DNA of 64,000 nt from JAJZIH01 sp021785265. GTDB lineage: Bacteria > Pseudomonadota > Gammaproteobacteria > JAKAQQ01. A program made the position numbers and the translations under genes. The stretch is taken from positions 11,344 to 75,343 of the forward strand of contig DAHWSH010000050.1 in assembly GCA_027338645.1 (NCBI GenBank), read 5' to 3'. The notes under the pieces are model-generated. The model searched no databases. It saw nothing but the letters and a program-made list of their open reading frames with translations, and was not told the DNA's origin. Shown here in pieces: positions 8,543 through 17,013 of the stretch (positions are counted from its first letter, which is position 1; every line of letters begins with the position of its first letter).

Positions 8543-9601
8543 ATGAAAGCCCTGGTCAAGAAAACCGCTGGTCCCGGACTCACACTGACCTCCGTCCCAG
8601 AGCCCGGGATCGGGCCGAATGATGTGCTGATCCGGACCCGGAAAACTGCCATCTGCGGGACGGACATCCATATTTACAACTGGGACGCCTGGGCACAGAA
8701 AACCATCCCGGTTCCGCTCACCATCGGGCATGAGTTTGTCGGCACGATCATCGAGCTGGGCAGTGAGGTCACGGGCCTCCGGGTCGGCCAGCGGGTCTCC
8801 GGCGAAGGACACATCACCTGCGGGCACTGCCGCAACTGCCGGGCGGGCCGACGCCACCTGTGTCCCCGGACGGTGGGACTCGGAGTCCAGCGCCCGGGCT
8901 GTTTCGCCGAATATCTCTCACTGCCCGCCGCGAACATCTTTCCCCTGCCCGACTCGATTCCCGACGAGATCGCCTCTTTCCTGGACCCCCTGGGCAACGC
9001 CACCCATACCGCATTGAGCTTCGATCTCGTCGGGGAGGACGTGCTGATTACCGGGGCCGGCCCGATCGGGGTCATGGCGACCGCCATTGCCCGCCATGTG
9101 GGGGCCCGCCGGATTATCGTGACGGATGTCAACGACTACCGGCTCGAGTTGGCCCGGAAGATGGGTGCGGATGCCGCGCTCAATATCCAGCGCGAGAATC
9201 TCGAAGAGGCGATGAAAAGACTGGGCTTGGTCGAGGGATTCGATGTGGGCCTTGAAATGTCTGGCCAACGCGAGGCCATCCGGCTGATGCTGGACCACAT
9301 GCGCAACGGCGGTGCCCTGGCCCTCTTGGGTATTGCATCGGCTCCCATCGAGCTCGACTGGAACACGATGGTTTTCCGGGGCCTCAGGGTGAAGGGCATT
9401 TATGGACGCGAAATTTTCGAAACCTGGTACAAGATGGCGGCCCTGCTGGAGACCGGGCTTAACGTACGCCCGATCCTGACCCACGGATTTCCGGCCCTTG
9501 ATTTCGAAGCCGCATTCGAGATCATGCGAAGCGGGCAATCCGGCAAAGTCACGCTCGACTGGAGCGATGATGCCCTGGGCGGAAAAAGCCGTTCCTCCTG
9601 A
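8543..9601 (+). CDS. tdh: L-threonine 3-dehydrogenase
   Basis: Zinc- and NAD-dependent oxidation of threonine to 2-amino-3-ketobutyrate, which Kbl then cleaves. The 352-residue medium-chain dehydrogenase has the catalytic zinc Cys in ICGTDIHIYNWDAW, the block GHEFVGTI, and the structural zinc cysteines in GEGHITCGHCRNCRAGRRHLC. The Rossmann motif GAGPIGVMA follows, and then the family sequence RVKGIYGREIFETWYKM. It is about 10 residues longer than E. coli Tdh at the C-terminus. The tail is encoded by a stretch overlapping the next gene by 35 nt. Confidence 0.95.
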   Translation: MKALVKKTAGPGLTLTSVPEPGIGPNDVLIRTRKTAICGTDIHIYNWDAWAQKTIPVPLTIGHEFVGTIIELGSEVTGLRVGQRVSGEGHITCGHCRNCRAGRRHLCPRTVGLGVQRPGCFAEYLSLPAANIFPLPDSIPDEIASFLDPLGNATHTALSFDLVGEDVLITGAGPIGVMATAIARHVGARRIIVTDVNDYRLELARKMGADAALNIQRENLEEAMKRLGLVEGFDVGLEMSGQREAIRLMLDHMRNGGALALLGIASAPIELDWNTMVFRGLRVKGIYGREIFETWYKMAALLETGLNVRPILTHGFPALDFEAAFEIMRSGQSGKVTLDWSDDALGGKSRSS

Positions 9602-11192
9602 GGCCCGCCGGCAATTCGAGACGGCAGTCCGGGAATACCGCGAAGGTCATTTCGGGGAAGCGACCCGCCGACTCCGGATCCTCTATCAACACGATCCGGA
9701 CTGGATCCCGGCCGGCGAGCTTTTGGCACTCTCGCTGGTCGCCCTGGGGAACCACGAAGAAGCCGAACCCCTCCTCGAGACCCTTCTCGTCCGGCATCCC
9801 GGATCCGGCACGTCCCGGTTCGGTCTCGGAGTCATCGCCTGCGAGAGGAAACAGTGGACCCGAGCCCTGGAACATTTCGAGGCGATCCTCAAAGATAGCC
9901 CCGAGCATCCGGAGGCCCATTTCAACCGCGCCCGCTGCCTCGAGGAGCTGGGGCGCACGACGGAGGCTCTTCAGGCCTACTCGCACTGCCTCAGTCGCGA
10001 TCCGAAGCATCTCGAAGCCGCCGCTCACTACGCGGCCCTCCTTGAGGAAACCAACCAGCCGGATGCCGCCCGACCCTGGATCGACCAGGTCCTGGCCCAC
10101 CGTCCGGACCATGTCCTGGCCGGTTTCGTCGCCGCACAACTGGCCGCGCGAGCGGGTGAGCCGCAACGCGCACTCGAACGGCTCGACGGGCTGGATCCCA
10201 AGCGTCTCTCTCCCGTCGACCGTGCGGTCCGCGAAGGACGGCGCGCCCGGGTACTGGATGCCTTGGGACGGGCGACCGAAGCACTCGAAGCCGCGCGGGA
10301 AGGCCACCGTCACCTCGAGGAGTTTGACCGGGATGCGGGTACGGGGGGGCTTTACGGGACGCCGTCGATCCGCTTCCTTCAGGACCATCCAGAAGCGATC
10401 GCCGCCTTGCAATCATGGTCCAGCCATCGGGTGGACGCCGGGCAACGGCTGGTTTTTCTGGTCGGATTCCCGCGCTCTGGAACGACGCTTCTTGACCGGA
10501 TGCTCTCGATGCACCCCGCACTCCATGTGCTGGAAGAAACCAACCCCCTGGCCCCAGTCCTCGCTCGGGTCATGGCCTCCCTGGCGGAATCCAGCCGCCC
10601 GCTCGGAGTAGACGACCTCGCGGATCTCCTCGATCAGGCCGAGGCAACGCTCCGGCCGGCCGATCTCGGGGATTCGGGTTGGGTCATCGATAAATTGCCG
10701 CTCAACAGTGCATTTTCCGGATGGCTGCATTGCCTGTTCCCCCGGGCCCGTTTTCTCGTCGCCATCCGGGACCCGCGCGATACTTGTCTCAGCTGCTATC
10801 TCCAGGTCTTCAGTCCCAACCCGGCCATGCGACATTTCCGAACTTTGCTGGGGACGGCGGCCTATTACGATCTCGTCATGGGCGTCTTCGAAACACAACG
10901 GCGCCGAATCCTGCCACCGGACCGGGTCCATCTCCAGGTCTACGAACGCCTGGTCAGGAACCCGGCAGGAGAACTTCAGGCCCTCTGTGACTTCTTGGGA
11001 CTCGACTTCGAACCTGCCATGGTCCATCCCGAACGCCGCCTGGCGGGAATCCGCATTGGAACACCAAGCTATGACCAGGTCTCCCGCCCGATCCAATCCG
11101 ACCGGGTGGAACATTGGCGGGCATACGCCCCGGCTCTGGAACCCGTGGCTCCGATTCTCGACCCCTGGGTTCGGCACTGGGGATACGAATGA
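9567..11192 (+). CDS. TPR-repeat sulfotransferase
   Basis: The N-terminal half (about residues 10-270) is a run of tetratricopeptide repeats. The C-terminal half is a PAPS-dependent sulfotransferase domain, with the 5'-phosphosulfate loop FLVGFPRSGTTLLDRML near residue 300 and the 3'-phosphate region VAIRDPRDTCLSCYLQVF near residue 397, whose RDPRD is typical. Total length is 541 residues from the ATG at 9567, which overlaps tdh by 35 nt and has GGAG upstream. An ATG at 9570 is equally possible. The acceptor is unknown; TPR-sulfotransferases of this layout have been linked to proteins, glycans or small metabolites. No signal peptide is seen. Confidence 0.85.
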   Translation: MMPWAEKAVPPEARRQFETAVREYREGHFGEATRRLRILYQHDPDWIPAGELLALSLVALGNHEEAEPLLETLLVRHPGSGTSRFGLGVIACERKQWTRALEHFEAILKDSPEHPEAHFNRARCLEELGRTTEALQAYSHCLSRDPKHLEAAAHYAALLEETNQPDAARPWIDQVLAHRPDHVLAGFVAAQLAARAGEPQRALERLDGLDPKRLSPVDRAVREGRRARVLDALGRATEALEAAREGHRHLEEFDRDAGTGGLYGTPSIRFLQDHPEAIAALQSWSSHRVDAGQRLVFLVGFPRSGTTLLDRMLSMHPALHVLEETNPLAPVLARVMASLAESSRPLGVDDLADLLDQAEATLRPADLGDSGWVIDKLPLNSAFSGWLHCLFPRARFLVAIRDPRDTCLSCYLQVFSPNPAMRHFRTLLGTAAYYDLVMGVFETQRRRILPPDRVHLQVYERLVRNPAGELQALCDFLGLDFEPAMVHPERRLAGIRIGTPSYDQVSRPIQSDRVEHWRAYAPALEPVAPILDPWVRHWGYE

Positions 11193-11248
11193 ACCACCCA
11201 CGCGGGTCGCATTTGACCACGCTCGAGTTTCCGCGGTACATTCGAACA

Positions 11249-11701
11249 ATGAACCGGTTCTGCGCAACGTCGTTTGAGCCGACGCACGGCGGGATCCGGG
11301 GGGGCGGGGTTTTTGGCTTGATCGTGTGCCTCGCTCTCCTCCCCACGGCCGCCGGGGCTATCCCGAAGACTGCCCGACCGGCACGGATCCATCCCCTCAA
11401 GGCCCCCCACGGCTGGAAGGTCGGCCGCTGGCAAAAGGGGTGGCACCACGGGCGTTACGGTTGGTGGTGGCGAACCCGTCACCGGTGGTATTTTTACCTC
11501 ACCCCCATCAATCCTTACCCTCCCTATTACGGCTCGGGCCCCATTCCGCTACCCGGAGGTCCCGTGGGCGGTGCCCCTTTCCTGATGGAGCCACCCCCGC
11601 CCACGCAGCTGCGTTGGTATTGTCTGTCTCCGCCAGGGTTTTATCCTTTTGTCACGAGTTGCATGGGCGGCTGGATGGCCGTTGACGGGCCTCCCCTTTG
11701 A
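11249..11701 (+). CDS. Small exported Trp/His/Pro-rich protein
   Basis: 150 residues with a long n-region and a hydrophobic segment (VFGLIVCLALLPTAAGA) that looks like a cleaved signal peptide. The mature part is unusually rich in Trp, His, Arg, Tyr and Pro (WKVGRWQKGWHHGRYGWWW), followed by a proline-rich linker. It ends in a WYCLSPPGFYPFVTSCMGGW motif with two Cys. Such C-termini recur in small exported proteobacterial proteins of unknown function. An alternative ATG at 11189 overlaps the sulfotransferase stop by 4 nt. Periplasmic or surface location is inferred and the function is unknown. Confidence 0.7.
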   Translation: MNRFCATSFEPTHGGIRGGGVFGLIVCLALLPTAAGAIPKTARPARIHPLKAPHGWKVGRWQKGWHHGRYGWWWRTRHRWYFYLTPINPYPPYYGSGPIPLPGGPVGGAPFLMEPPPPTQLRWYCLSPPGFYPFVTSCMGGWMAVDGPPL

Positions 11702-11723
11702 TTTCCCCTCACGGGTTTCCTCC

Positions 11724-12164
11724 ATGAACGATGCTGTCCATCTCGCAGTCGACTACCTGGATGACCTGGCTTTCAGGGGAACCAGCTCTCAGGGCACGAG
11801 CCTGATCCTGGACGGCGGGAGTTCCGGAAACGGTTTCAAGCCTACGGAGCTTCTCTTGGCCGCTCTGGGCGCGTGTTCCGGCATCGATGTCGTCGAAATC
11901 ATGCGGAAAAAGCGGCAGCCGCTCAACCACTATCGGATCGAGATTGAGGGCCACCGTGCCGAGAGCCATCCGCGACGGTTTCAGTCGATTACGGTCCGAC
12001 ATATCGGTTCTGGGCCGTGCGTTACGGAAGAGGCGCTGCGTCAGGCGGCCATCCTTTCCCATGAACGCTACTGTTCGGTCGGGGCCAGCCTCAACTCGGA
12101 AGTTATGGTCGAAGTGCGGGTCGTCACCACCTGGCTGGAACCGGGTCGTGGGGATGTCCCCTAG
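11724..12164 (+). CDS. OsmC family protein
   Basis: A 146-residue OsmC/Ohr-fold protein. The two conserved cysteines of this peroxiredoxin-like family appear in LAALGACSGIDVVEIM and HERYCSVGASL. Some members reduce organic hydroperoxides; others of this YhfA-like subgroup have no proven substrate. The frame is open upstream, but the ATG at 11724 (MNDAVHLAVDYLDDLAF) fits the family and has TTTCCTCC just before it, a weak binding site. It converges on parE and the two stop codons share CTAG at 12161-12164. Confidence 0.85.
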   Translation: MNDAVHLAVDYLDDLAFRGTSSQGTSLILDGGSSGNGFKPTELLLAALGACSGIDVVEIMRKKRQPLNHYRIEIEGHRAESHPRRFQSITVRHIGSGPCVTEEALRQAAILSHERYCSVGASLNSEVMVEVRVVTTWLEPGRGDVP

Positions 12165-14062
12165 AGCGGAACCGCGAAGCGTCCTTCGTTCTCGAGCCAC
12201 ACCCGTCGATCCGCAGCCCGCCGACGCGACAGTAACCGGTCCAGGATCTCCTCCGTCTCACGGGCCATCTCCCAGCTTAACCGGACGAGCCGGCGCGTTT
12301 CCGGCGCCAGCGTGGTCTCACGAAGCTGGTCTGGGTTCATCTCGCCCAGTCCCTTGAAACGCGTCACCTGGACCTTTTCGCGTCGGCCTTCCGCTTGCAG
12401 GCGATCGAGGATTCCCGATTTTTCTCCTTCATCGAGAGCATAGTAGACGGCCGGTCCGACATCAATCCGGTAAAGCGGCGGCATGGCGACATAAAGTCGT
12501 CCCTGCCGGATGAGCTCCGGGAAGTGGCGGACAAAAAGGGCGCACAACAGGGTGGCGATATGCGCACCATCGGAATCGGCATCCGCCAGGATGCAGACCC
12601 GTCCGTAACGCAGCCCCGCGAGGTCGGTTGCCCCAGGCGGTATGCCGAGTGCCGTGGCCAGATCCCGGATCTCGGCCGAATCCAAAACCTCGCCGGCACT
12701 GGTTTCCCACGTGTTGAGGATCTTTCCCCGCAGGGGCAAAATGGCCTGAAAAGTCCGGTCACGTGCCTGCCGCGCGGATCCGCCTGCCGAATCCCCTTCG
12801 ACGAGGAAGAGTTCGGTTTCCTCAAGGTCCCCCCCCGTGCAATCGGCGAGTTTCCCGGGCAGTGCCAGGGACGCGGTGGGTTTTTTGCGTGCCACCTGGC
12901 TCTCACGACGCTGACGCGCGATCGCATGGCCAACCACCTGCCGGGCAATCGGTTCACCCTGGGACGGCGACTGGTGTAACCAGAGGGAAAAGCCGTCCTT
13001 GACGACCCCCGAAACGAAACTCGCCGCTTCCCGGGAGTTCAGTTTTTCCTTGAGCTGACCGGAAAACTCGACCTCCCGTAACTTGAGGGAGAGCACGTAA
13101 TTCAAACCCTGGAATACATCCTCGGCCACGAGCTTGATGTCGCGGGGGGCGAGCCCCCGGTAATCGCAGAACTCTCGGATCGCAGCCAGGAGTCCGGTCT
13201 TGAGCCCCGCCAGATGGGTCCCGCCCTGAGGAGTCGGAATGAGGTTGACAAAACTTTCGGTCAGACTTCCATGCCCGGAACCCCCGTTCTCCCAAGCGAG
13301 TGCAAAGGTGGCTTCAGCCCGATCTGAACGAAAATGTCCCACAAACGGGGTTTCCGGCAGGAGCACACGCCCCGTCAGCGTCTCCTCAAGGTAGGTTGAA
13401 AGTCCCGCCTCGTAACACCACCGCTGCGAACGACCACTCTTCTCCTCGACGAGGGTGACCACGAGCCCGGGAAGAAGCACGGCCTTGGCCCGAAGCAGCG
13501 GAACCAGCCGGTCGGCAGCGAGGTGTGGATTCTCGAAGTAGCGTTCGTTGACCCAGAACCGGATCCGGGTTCCGGTTTCTCCCCGGGGTACGGAACCGAC
13601 ACGAACCAGGGGTGTGACCGGCGTTCCATCCTCAAAGGCCATGTAGAACTCCCCTCCACCCCGCCGGATCCAGACTTCCAGCCGCCGCGAGAGGGCATTG
13701 ACCACCGAGACTCCGACACCATGCAGACCACCGGAAAAGCGGTAGACGGATTCCCCAAACTTGCTGCCCGCATGGAGCACAGTGAGAATGACCTCGACGC
13801 CGCTCCGGCCAAGTTCCGGGTGCTGGTCAACCGGCATGCCACGACCATCGTCCGCAACCGTGAGTGAGCCATCCCCGTGCAGCGTGACCGACAGGGTATG
13901 GGCAAAACCGGCAAGCGCTTCGTCGACACTATTGTCAATGACTTCCTGCGCCAGATGATCGGGAGACTGGGTATCGGTGTACATCCCCGGTCGCCGACGC
14001 ACCGGGTCGAGACCGGTCAGAACCTCGAGATCGCTGGAATCGTAACGTTGTTTGCGGGACAC
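12161..14062 (-). CDS. parE: DNA topoisomerase IV subunit B
   Basis: ATPase subunit of the chromosome-decatenating type II topoisomerase, which works with ParC (not in this window). The 633-residue protein carries the GHKL ATP-binding motifs (DNSVDEALAGF, DDGRGMPVDQHPE, GGLHGVGVSVVNALS) and the transducer domain. Next come the TOPRIM signatures LFLVEGDSAGGSARQARDR and ILADADSDGAHI, and FKGLGEMNPDQL near the end. The length and the GRGMPVD motif point to ParE rather than GyrB. It is 32 nt downstream of the DUF3501 gene on the same strand, so it may be co-transcribed with the rubrerythrin cluster. Confidence 0.96.
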   Translation of the reverse strand: MSRKQRYDSSDLEVLTGLDPVRRRPGMYTDTQSPDHLAQEVIDNSVDEALAGFAHTLSVTLHGDGSLTVADDGRGMPVDQHPELGRSGVEVILTVLHAGSKFGESVYRFSGGLHGVGVSVVNALSRRLEVWIRRGGGEFYMAFEDGTPVTPLVRVGSVPRGETGTRIRFWVNERYFENPHLAADRLVPLLRAKAVLLPGLVVTLVEEKSGRSQRWCYEAGLSTYLEETLTGRVLLPETPFVGHFRSDRAEATFALAWENGGSGHGSLTESFVNLIPTPQGGTHLAGLKTGLLAAIREFCDYRGLAPRDIKLVAEDVFQGLNYVLSLKLREVEFSGQLKEKLNSREAASFVSGVVKDGFSLWLHQSPSQGEPIARQVVGHAIARQRRESQVARKKPTASLALPGKLADCTGGDLEETELFLVEGDSAGGSARQARDRTFQAILPLRGKILNTWETSAGEVLDSAEIRDLATALGIPPGATDLAGLRYGRVCILADADSDGAHIATLLCALFVRHFPELIRQGRLYVAMPPLYRIDVGPAVYYALDEGEKSGILDRLQAEGRREKVQVTRFKGLGEMNPDQLRETTLAPETRRLVRLSWEMARETEEILDRLLSRRRAADRRVWLENEGRFAVPL

Positions 14063-14094
14063 GGGTGGTGCTTCGGTCTTCCCGGGAGGGGATT

Positions 14095-14691
14095 CTAGCA
14101 GGACCCCGGCTCTTGGAGATCCGAGCGCAGGGCCTGGGCTAGACGTTCTGGCAAAGGGACTTCCACCGGGTAGCGGGGGTCTTTGATCCCGATCACCATC
14201 GGGGCTCCCGCCCGCGCCGCCTCCAGATCGTTGACCGGCAGGTCAAAGCGGAGAAAGTGAATGGCGGCGGTTTTTTCCGGAGTGGACCGCTCGAGATCCG
14301 GGTCGGCCACGACCCATAGCGGGGTCTCCATCCCGATACGGAGCCAGAACTGGTGTTCGATTCCGGCCAGCCGGTGCAGTTCGCGGGTTCTTTCCTCAAC
14401 CGACTCATACTCGAGAAAAAGCGTGGCCTTGAGGTTATGTCCCTCCGGGATCAGGGGATTGTAGACGTCCAGCTCAGCCGCAATCGCATCCGGTTCGAAA
14501 ATCCGCTCGATCCGGAGCATTTCCTGGACCTGGTACTGGATGGTCAGGCGATCTTCGAAAACCAGGGTCATGTGCGATCCCAACGCCAAACGTCGCCCCT
14601 GCTTGTGCGCCATGACCTGCCTTCTGAAGTCGGGGCGGATCCGTGCGTAGTGTTCGAGAGGATGGAGATCCTCTGGAGTCAGGGGTTTCAT
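14095..14691 (-). CDS. DUF3501 family protein
   Basis: 198 residues, cytoplasmic, no transmembrane segment. The start MKPLTPEDLHPLEHYARIRP and the block VFEDRLTIQYQVQEMLRIER identify the DUF3501 family, which has no assigned biochemical function. The ATG at 14691 overlaps the stop of the Fe-S protein gene by 4 nt, so the two are translationally coupled. The gene trio rubrerythrin, HdrB-like Fe-S protein and DUF3501 recurs in proteobacteria, which suggests a shared oxidative or redox role (inference). Confidence 0.85.
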   Translation of the reverse strand: MKPLTPEDLHPLEHYARIRPDFRRQVMAHKQGRRLALGSHMTLVFEDRLTIQYQVQEMLRIERIFEPDAIAAELDVYNPLIPEGHNLKATLFLEYESVEERTRELHRLAGIEHQFWLRIGMETPLWVVADPDLERSTPEKTAAIHFLRFDLPVNDLEAARAGAPMVIGIKDPRYPVEVPLPERLAQALRSDLQEPGSC

Positions 14692-16181
14692 CCCGCTCCC
14701 TCCACGAGACCATAGGCATACGCCAGGAGCCGGAAGGGGTGCTCGGGGGGCGGCGCATCCTTCCCCAGACCCTCGTGGAGATGGTCCTGTGCCATCGGGC
14801 AGTCGCTGGCATAGTGGTCCGGGCGCAGCTCGGCGATTCGGCGGACCACCGGCCGGCCGATCTTCACGGCTTTTGCGTGGGACTCCGCACGCACCGCGTA
14901 GGTCCCGTCGTGGCCGGAGCAGCGCTCGATCACCTCGAGTTGGGTACCGGGAACAAGGGCCAGGACATCACGGGTCTTGAGACCGAGGTTCTGGACGCGG
15001 AGATGACAGGGCACATGGTAGGCGACCTTCCCGAGAGACCGCTTGAAGTCCGTCTTGAGAAGCCCTTGTGCATGGCGCCGCATGAGGTAGTCGAAGGGAT
15101 CCACAAATGCCCGGGCGACCGTGAGGACCCGTTCATCCTCGGGGTAGAGGAGCGGCAGCTCACGACTGAACATCAGCACGCAGGAAGGGATTGGCGACGT
15201 CAGGTCGCAACCGCGGTCAATGGCTCCGAGCAGGAGCGGCAGGTTCCGCTCGAGGAGCCGTCCGATCGATTCGAGATCACCAATTTCCAGCTTGGGCATC
15301 CCGCAGCAGACTTCCCCTTCGATGCGTTCGACGGGGATTCCGTTATGCTCGAACACGTGGGCCAGGTCGAGGTCGATCTCGGGACGGTGATGGCGTCCGT
15401 AGCAGGTTCCGAACAGGGCGATCCGGCCACGGGTGGTCGGGGTCGACCGGACGGTGCAATCCTCCGGCGCCACCCGTCTCTTCCAGTACCAGGAGAGGGA
15501 ATGAGCCGAGAAAGGCGGCAGCCTCGCCTCGGCATCGATCCCGGTCAGACGTCCGGACAGACGGCGGAAAGTGGGACTGCGGTTGAGCTGGTTCAGCGCA
15601 CCCGCCACGATCGGGATACCGAAAAACCGCCCTACCGTGTCAGTCTCGGTCAAAAACCGGTCGCGCAACGGGACCTGGCCCTCCCGGTATCGCAACATTT
15701 TGGCCCTGAGCATGAGGTGGGGGAAATCCAGATTGAACGGATGCGGGGGAACATAGGGACACTTGGTCATGAAACAGAGATCACAGAGATAGCATTCCCC
15801 GACCACCTGGTCGAGATCGGCCTTCCGGAGGGACCCCGCTTCCCCGGACGGATCCTGATCGACCGCATCGAACAGGGTGGGAAACGCCTCACACAGATTG
15901 AAACAGCGACGGCACCCGTGGCAGATCTCGAAAGTCCGGCGCATCTCCTGTTCAAGTGCGGCGGCATCGAAAAAGACCGGATCGCCTGTATTCAAAGGGG
16001 CCCGTTTCGGAGGCTCGAGCCCGCCTTCCCTCAGGCGATCGGGTCGGCCGCCAGACGCTCCGGTGCCCGGCGGCCCGTTCGCAGTCGTATCCCTGACCGT
16101 GGTCAGTGCCCCAGCGTATCGAGAGCCTTCTGAAAGCGATTGGCGTGAGAACGCTCTGCCTTGGCGAGCGTCTCGAACCAA
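14688..16181 (-). CDS. Heterodisulfide-reductase/GlpC-like iron-sulfur protein
   Basis: Two ferredoxin-type clusters are predicted from CHGCRRCFNLCEAFP and, further on, CYLCDLCFMTKCP. Two CCG-type domains follow, represented by EGEVCCGMPKLE and VPCHLRVQNLG...ERCSGHDGTY. This is the layout of GlpC/HdrD-like electron carriers, and the protein probably exchanges electrons with the co-encoded rubrerythrin (inference). The start is uncertain. The frame is open to a TTG at 16181, which would overlap the rubrerythrin gene by 79 nt. The conserved region begins only near REGGLEPPKRAP, so a non-ATG start between 16100 and 15995 is likely. The 3' end is coupled to the DUF3501 gene. Confidence 0.85.
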   Translation of the reverse strand: MVRDARQGRAFSRQSLSEGSRYAGALTTVRDTTANGPPGTGASGGRPDRLREGGLEPPKRAPLNTGDPVFFDAAALEQEMRRTFEICHGCRRCFNLCEAFPTLFDAVDQDPSGEAGSLRKADLDQVVGECYLCDLCFMTKCPYVPPHPFNLDFPHLMLRAKMLRYREGQVPLRDRFLTETDTVGRFFGIPIVAGALNQLNRSPTFRRLSGRLTGIDAEARLPPFSAHSLSWYWKRRVAPEDCTVRSTPTTRGRIALFGTCYGRHHRPEIDLDLAHVFEHNGIPVERIEGEVCCGMPKLEIGDLESIGRLLERNLPLLLGAIDRGCDLTSPIPSCVLMFSRELPLLYPEDERVLTVARAFVDPFDYLMRRHAQGLLKTDFKRSLGKVAYHVPCHLRVQNLGLKTRDVLALVPGTQLEVIERCSGHDGTYAVRAESHAKAVKIGRPVVRRIAELRPDHYASDCPMAQDHLHEGLGKDAPPPEHPFRLLAYAYGLVEGAG

Positions 16182-16525
16182 TCGGCCACCTCCTCGAACC
16201 CCTCCTCGCGGGCCGTTTTGACCATGCCGGGATACATGTCGGTGTACTCGTGGGTTTCGCCTGCGATGGCCGAGCGGAGATTTTCCGCCGTGGCACCAAT
16301 CGGCAGATTGGTCACAGGATCGCCCACGCTCTCGAGAAACTCGAGATGTCCGTGGGCATGCCCGGTTTCTCCCTCAGCCGTTGAACGGAAAACAGCGGCG
16401 ACATCATTGAAACCCTCGACATCCGCCTTCGAGGCAAAATAAAGGTAACGGCGATTGGCTTGGGATTCGCCAGCAAAGGCATACTTCAGGTTTTCCTGGG
16501 TACGAGTACCTTTCAGGGCTTTCAT
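16103..16525 (-). CDS. Rubrerythrin (short form)
   Basis: A 140-residue four-helix diiron protein that reduces hydrogen peroxide. Ligand motifs are visible in order: GESQANRRYLYFASKA, a Glu/His pair in STAEGETGHAHGHLEFLE, IAGETHEYTDMYPGM and KAERSHANRFQKAL. The C-terminal rubredoxin domain of classical rubrerythrin is missing, so electrons must come from another protein, plausibly the Fe-S protein encoded directly downstream. A good ribosome binding site (GGAGG) precedes the ATG. It is the first gene of its operon and is divergent from xseB. Confidence 0.93.
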   Translation of the reverse strand: MKALKGTRTQENLKYAFAGESQANRRYLYFASKADVEGFNDVAAVFRSTAEGETGHAHGHLEFLESVGDPVTNLPIGATAENLRSAIAGETHEYTDMYPGMVKTAREEGFEEVADWFETLAKAERSHANRFQKALDTLGH

Positions 16526-16719
16526 GATAGACCTCCAGCTCGCTGTATCAGCCTTGCAGTTTAACCGATCGCGAAGCCTCCATCCACTTCTCCCGCTTCC
16601 CGGAGACGGGTTACAGCTTCGGTCAGGCCGTAGCGGATAACCGGGGTTGCATCCGATATACTGGCCTCCGCTCCGGTAGAAAACCCGGCTTGATCTTCAA
16701 CACAAACGAGGCTAATCCC

Positions 16720-17013
16720 GTGCCCAAAAACCCGCCGAAATCCGCCCGGCCGGAGCCTGAATCGGGTACCGAACCGACCCTGGAATCTTTCGAGAAATCC
16801 TTGATCCGACTCGAAGAGATCATCCGGCGACTGGAGGAAGGCCGACTTTCGCTCGAGGAGTCGATCCAGTATTTTTCAGAAGGCATGACGCTCCATACCC
16901 AGTGCGAGCAAGCCCTCAAGGCGGCCCGCCAGAAAATCGATCTTCTGCTCGAAGCATCTGGCCGGACCATCCCCTGGGAAGGCTCGAACTCCCCGGAGGA
17001 TCCCCCCCCATGA
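16720..17013 (+). CDS. xseB: Exodeoxyribonuclease VII small subunit
   Basis: Small subunit of the single-strand nuclease ExoVII; the large subunit XseA is not in this window. It carries the family core SFEKSLIRLEEIIRRLEEGRLSLEESIQYFSEGM and a coiled-coil-like helix through about residue 85. The GTG at 16720 has ACGAGG 8 nt upstream and gives 97 residues; an ATG at 16690 in the same frame is less likely. Its stop overlaps the ispA ATG by 4 nt, the usual xseB-ispA arrangement. A TATACT box at 16657-16662 may be its -10. Confidence 0.92.
   Translation: MPKNPPKSARPEPESGTEPTLESFEKSLIRLEEIIRRLEEGRLSLEESIQYFSEGMTLHTQCEQALKAARQKIDLLLEASGRTIPWEGSNSPEDPPP

Noticed and set aside
14643..16133. 496-residue open frame opposite the Fe-S protein gene
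   Set aside because: Antisense of a gene whose cysteine motifs and domain order are clear; no recognisable domain of its own.
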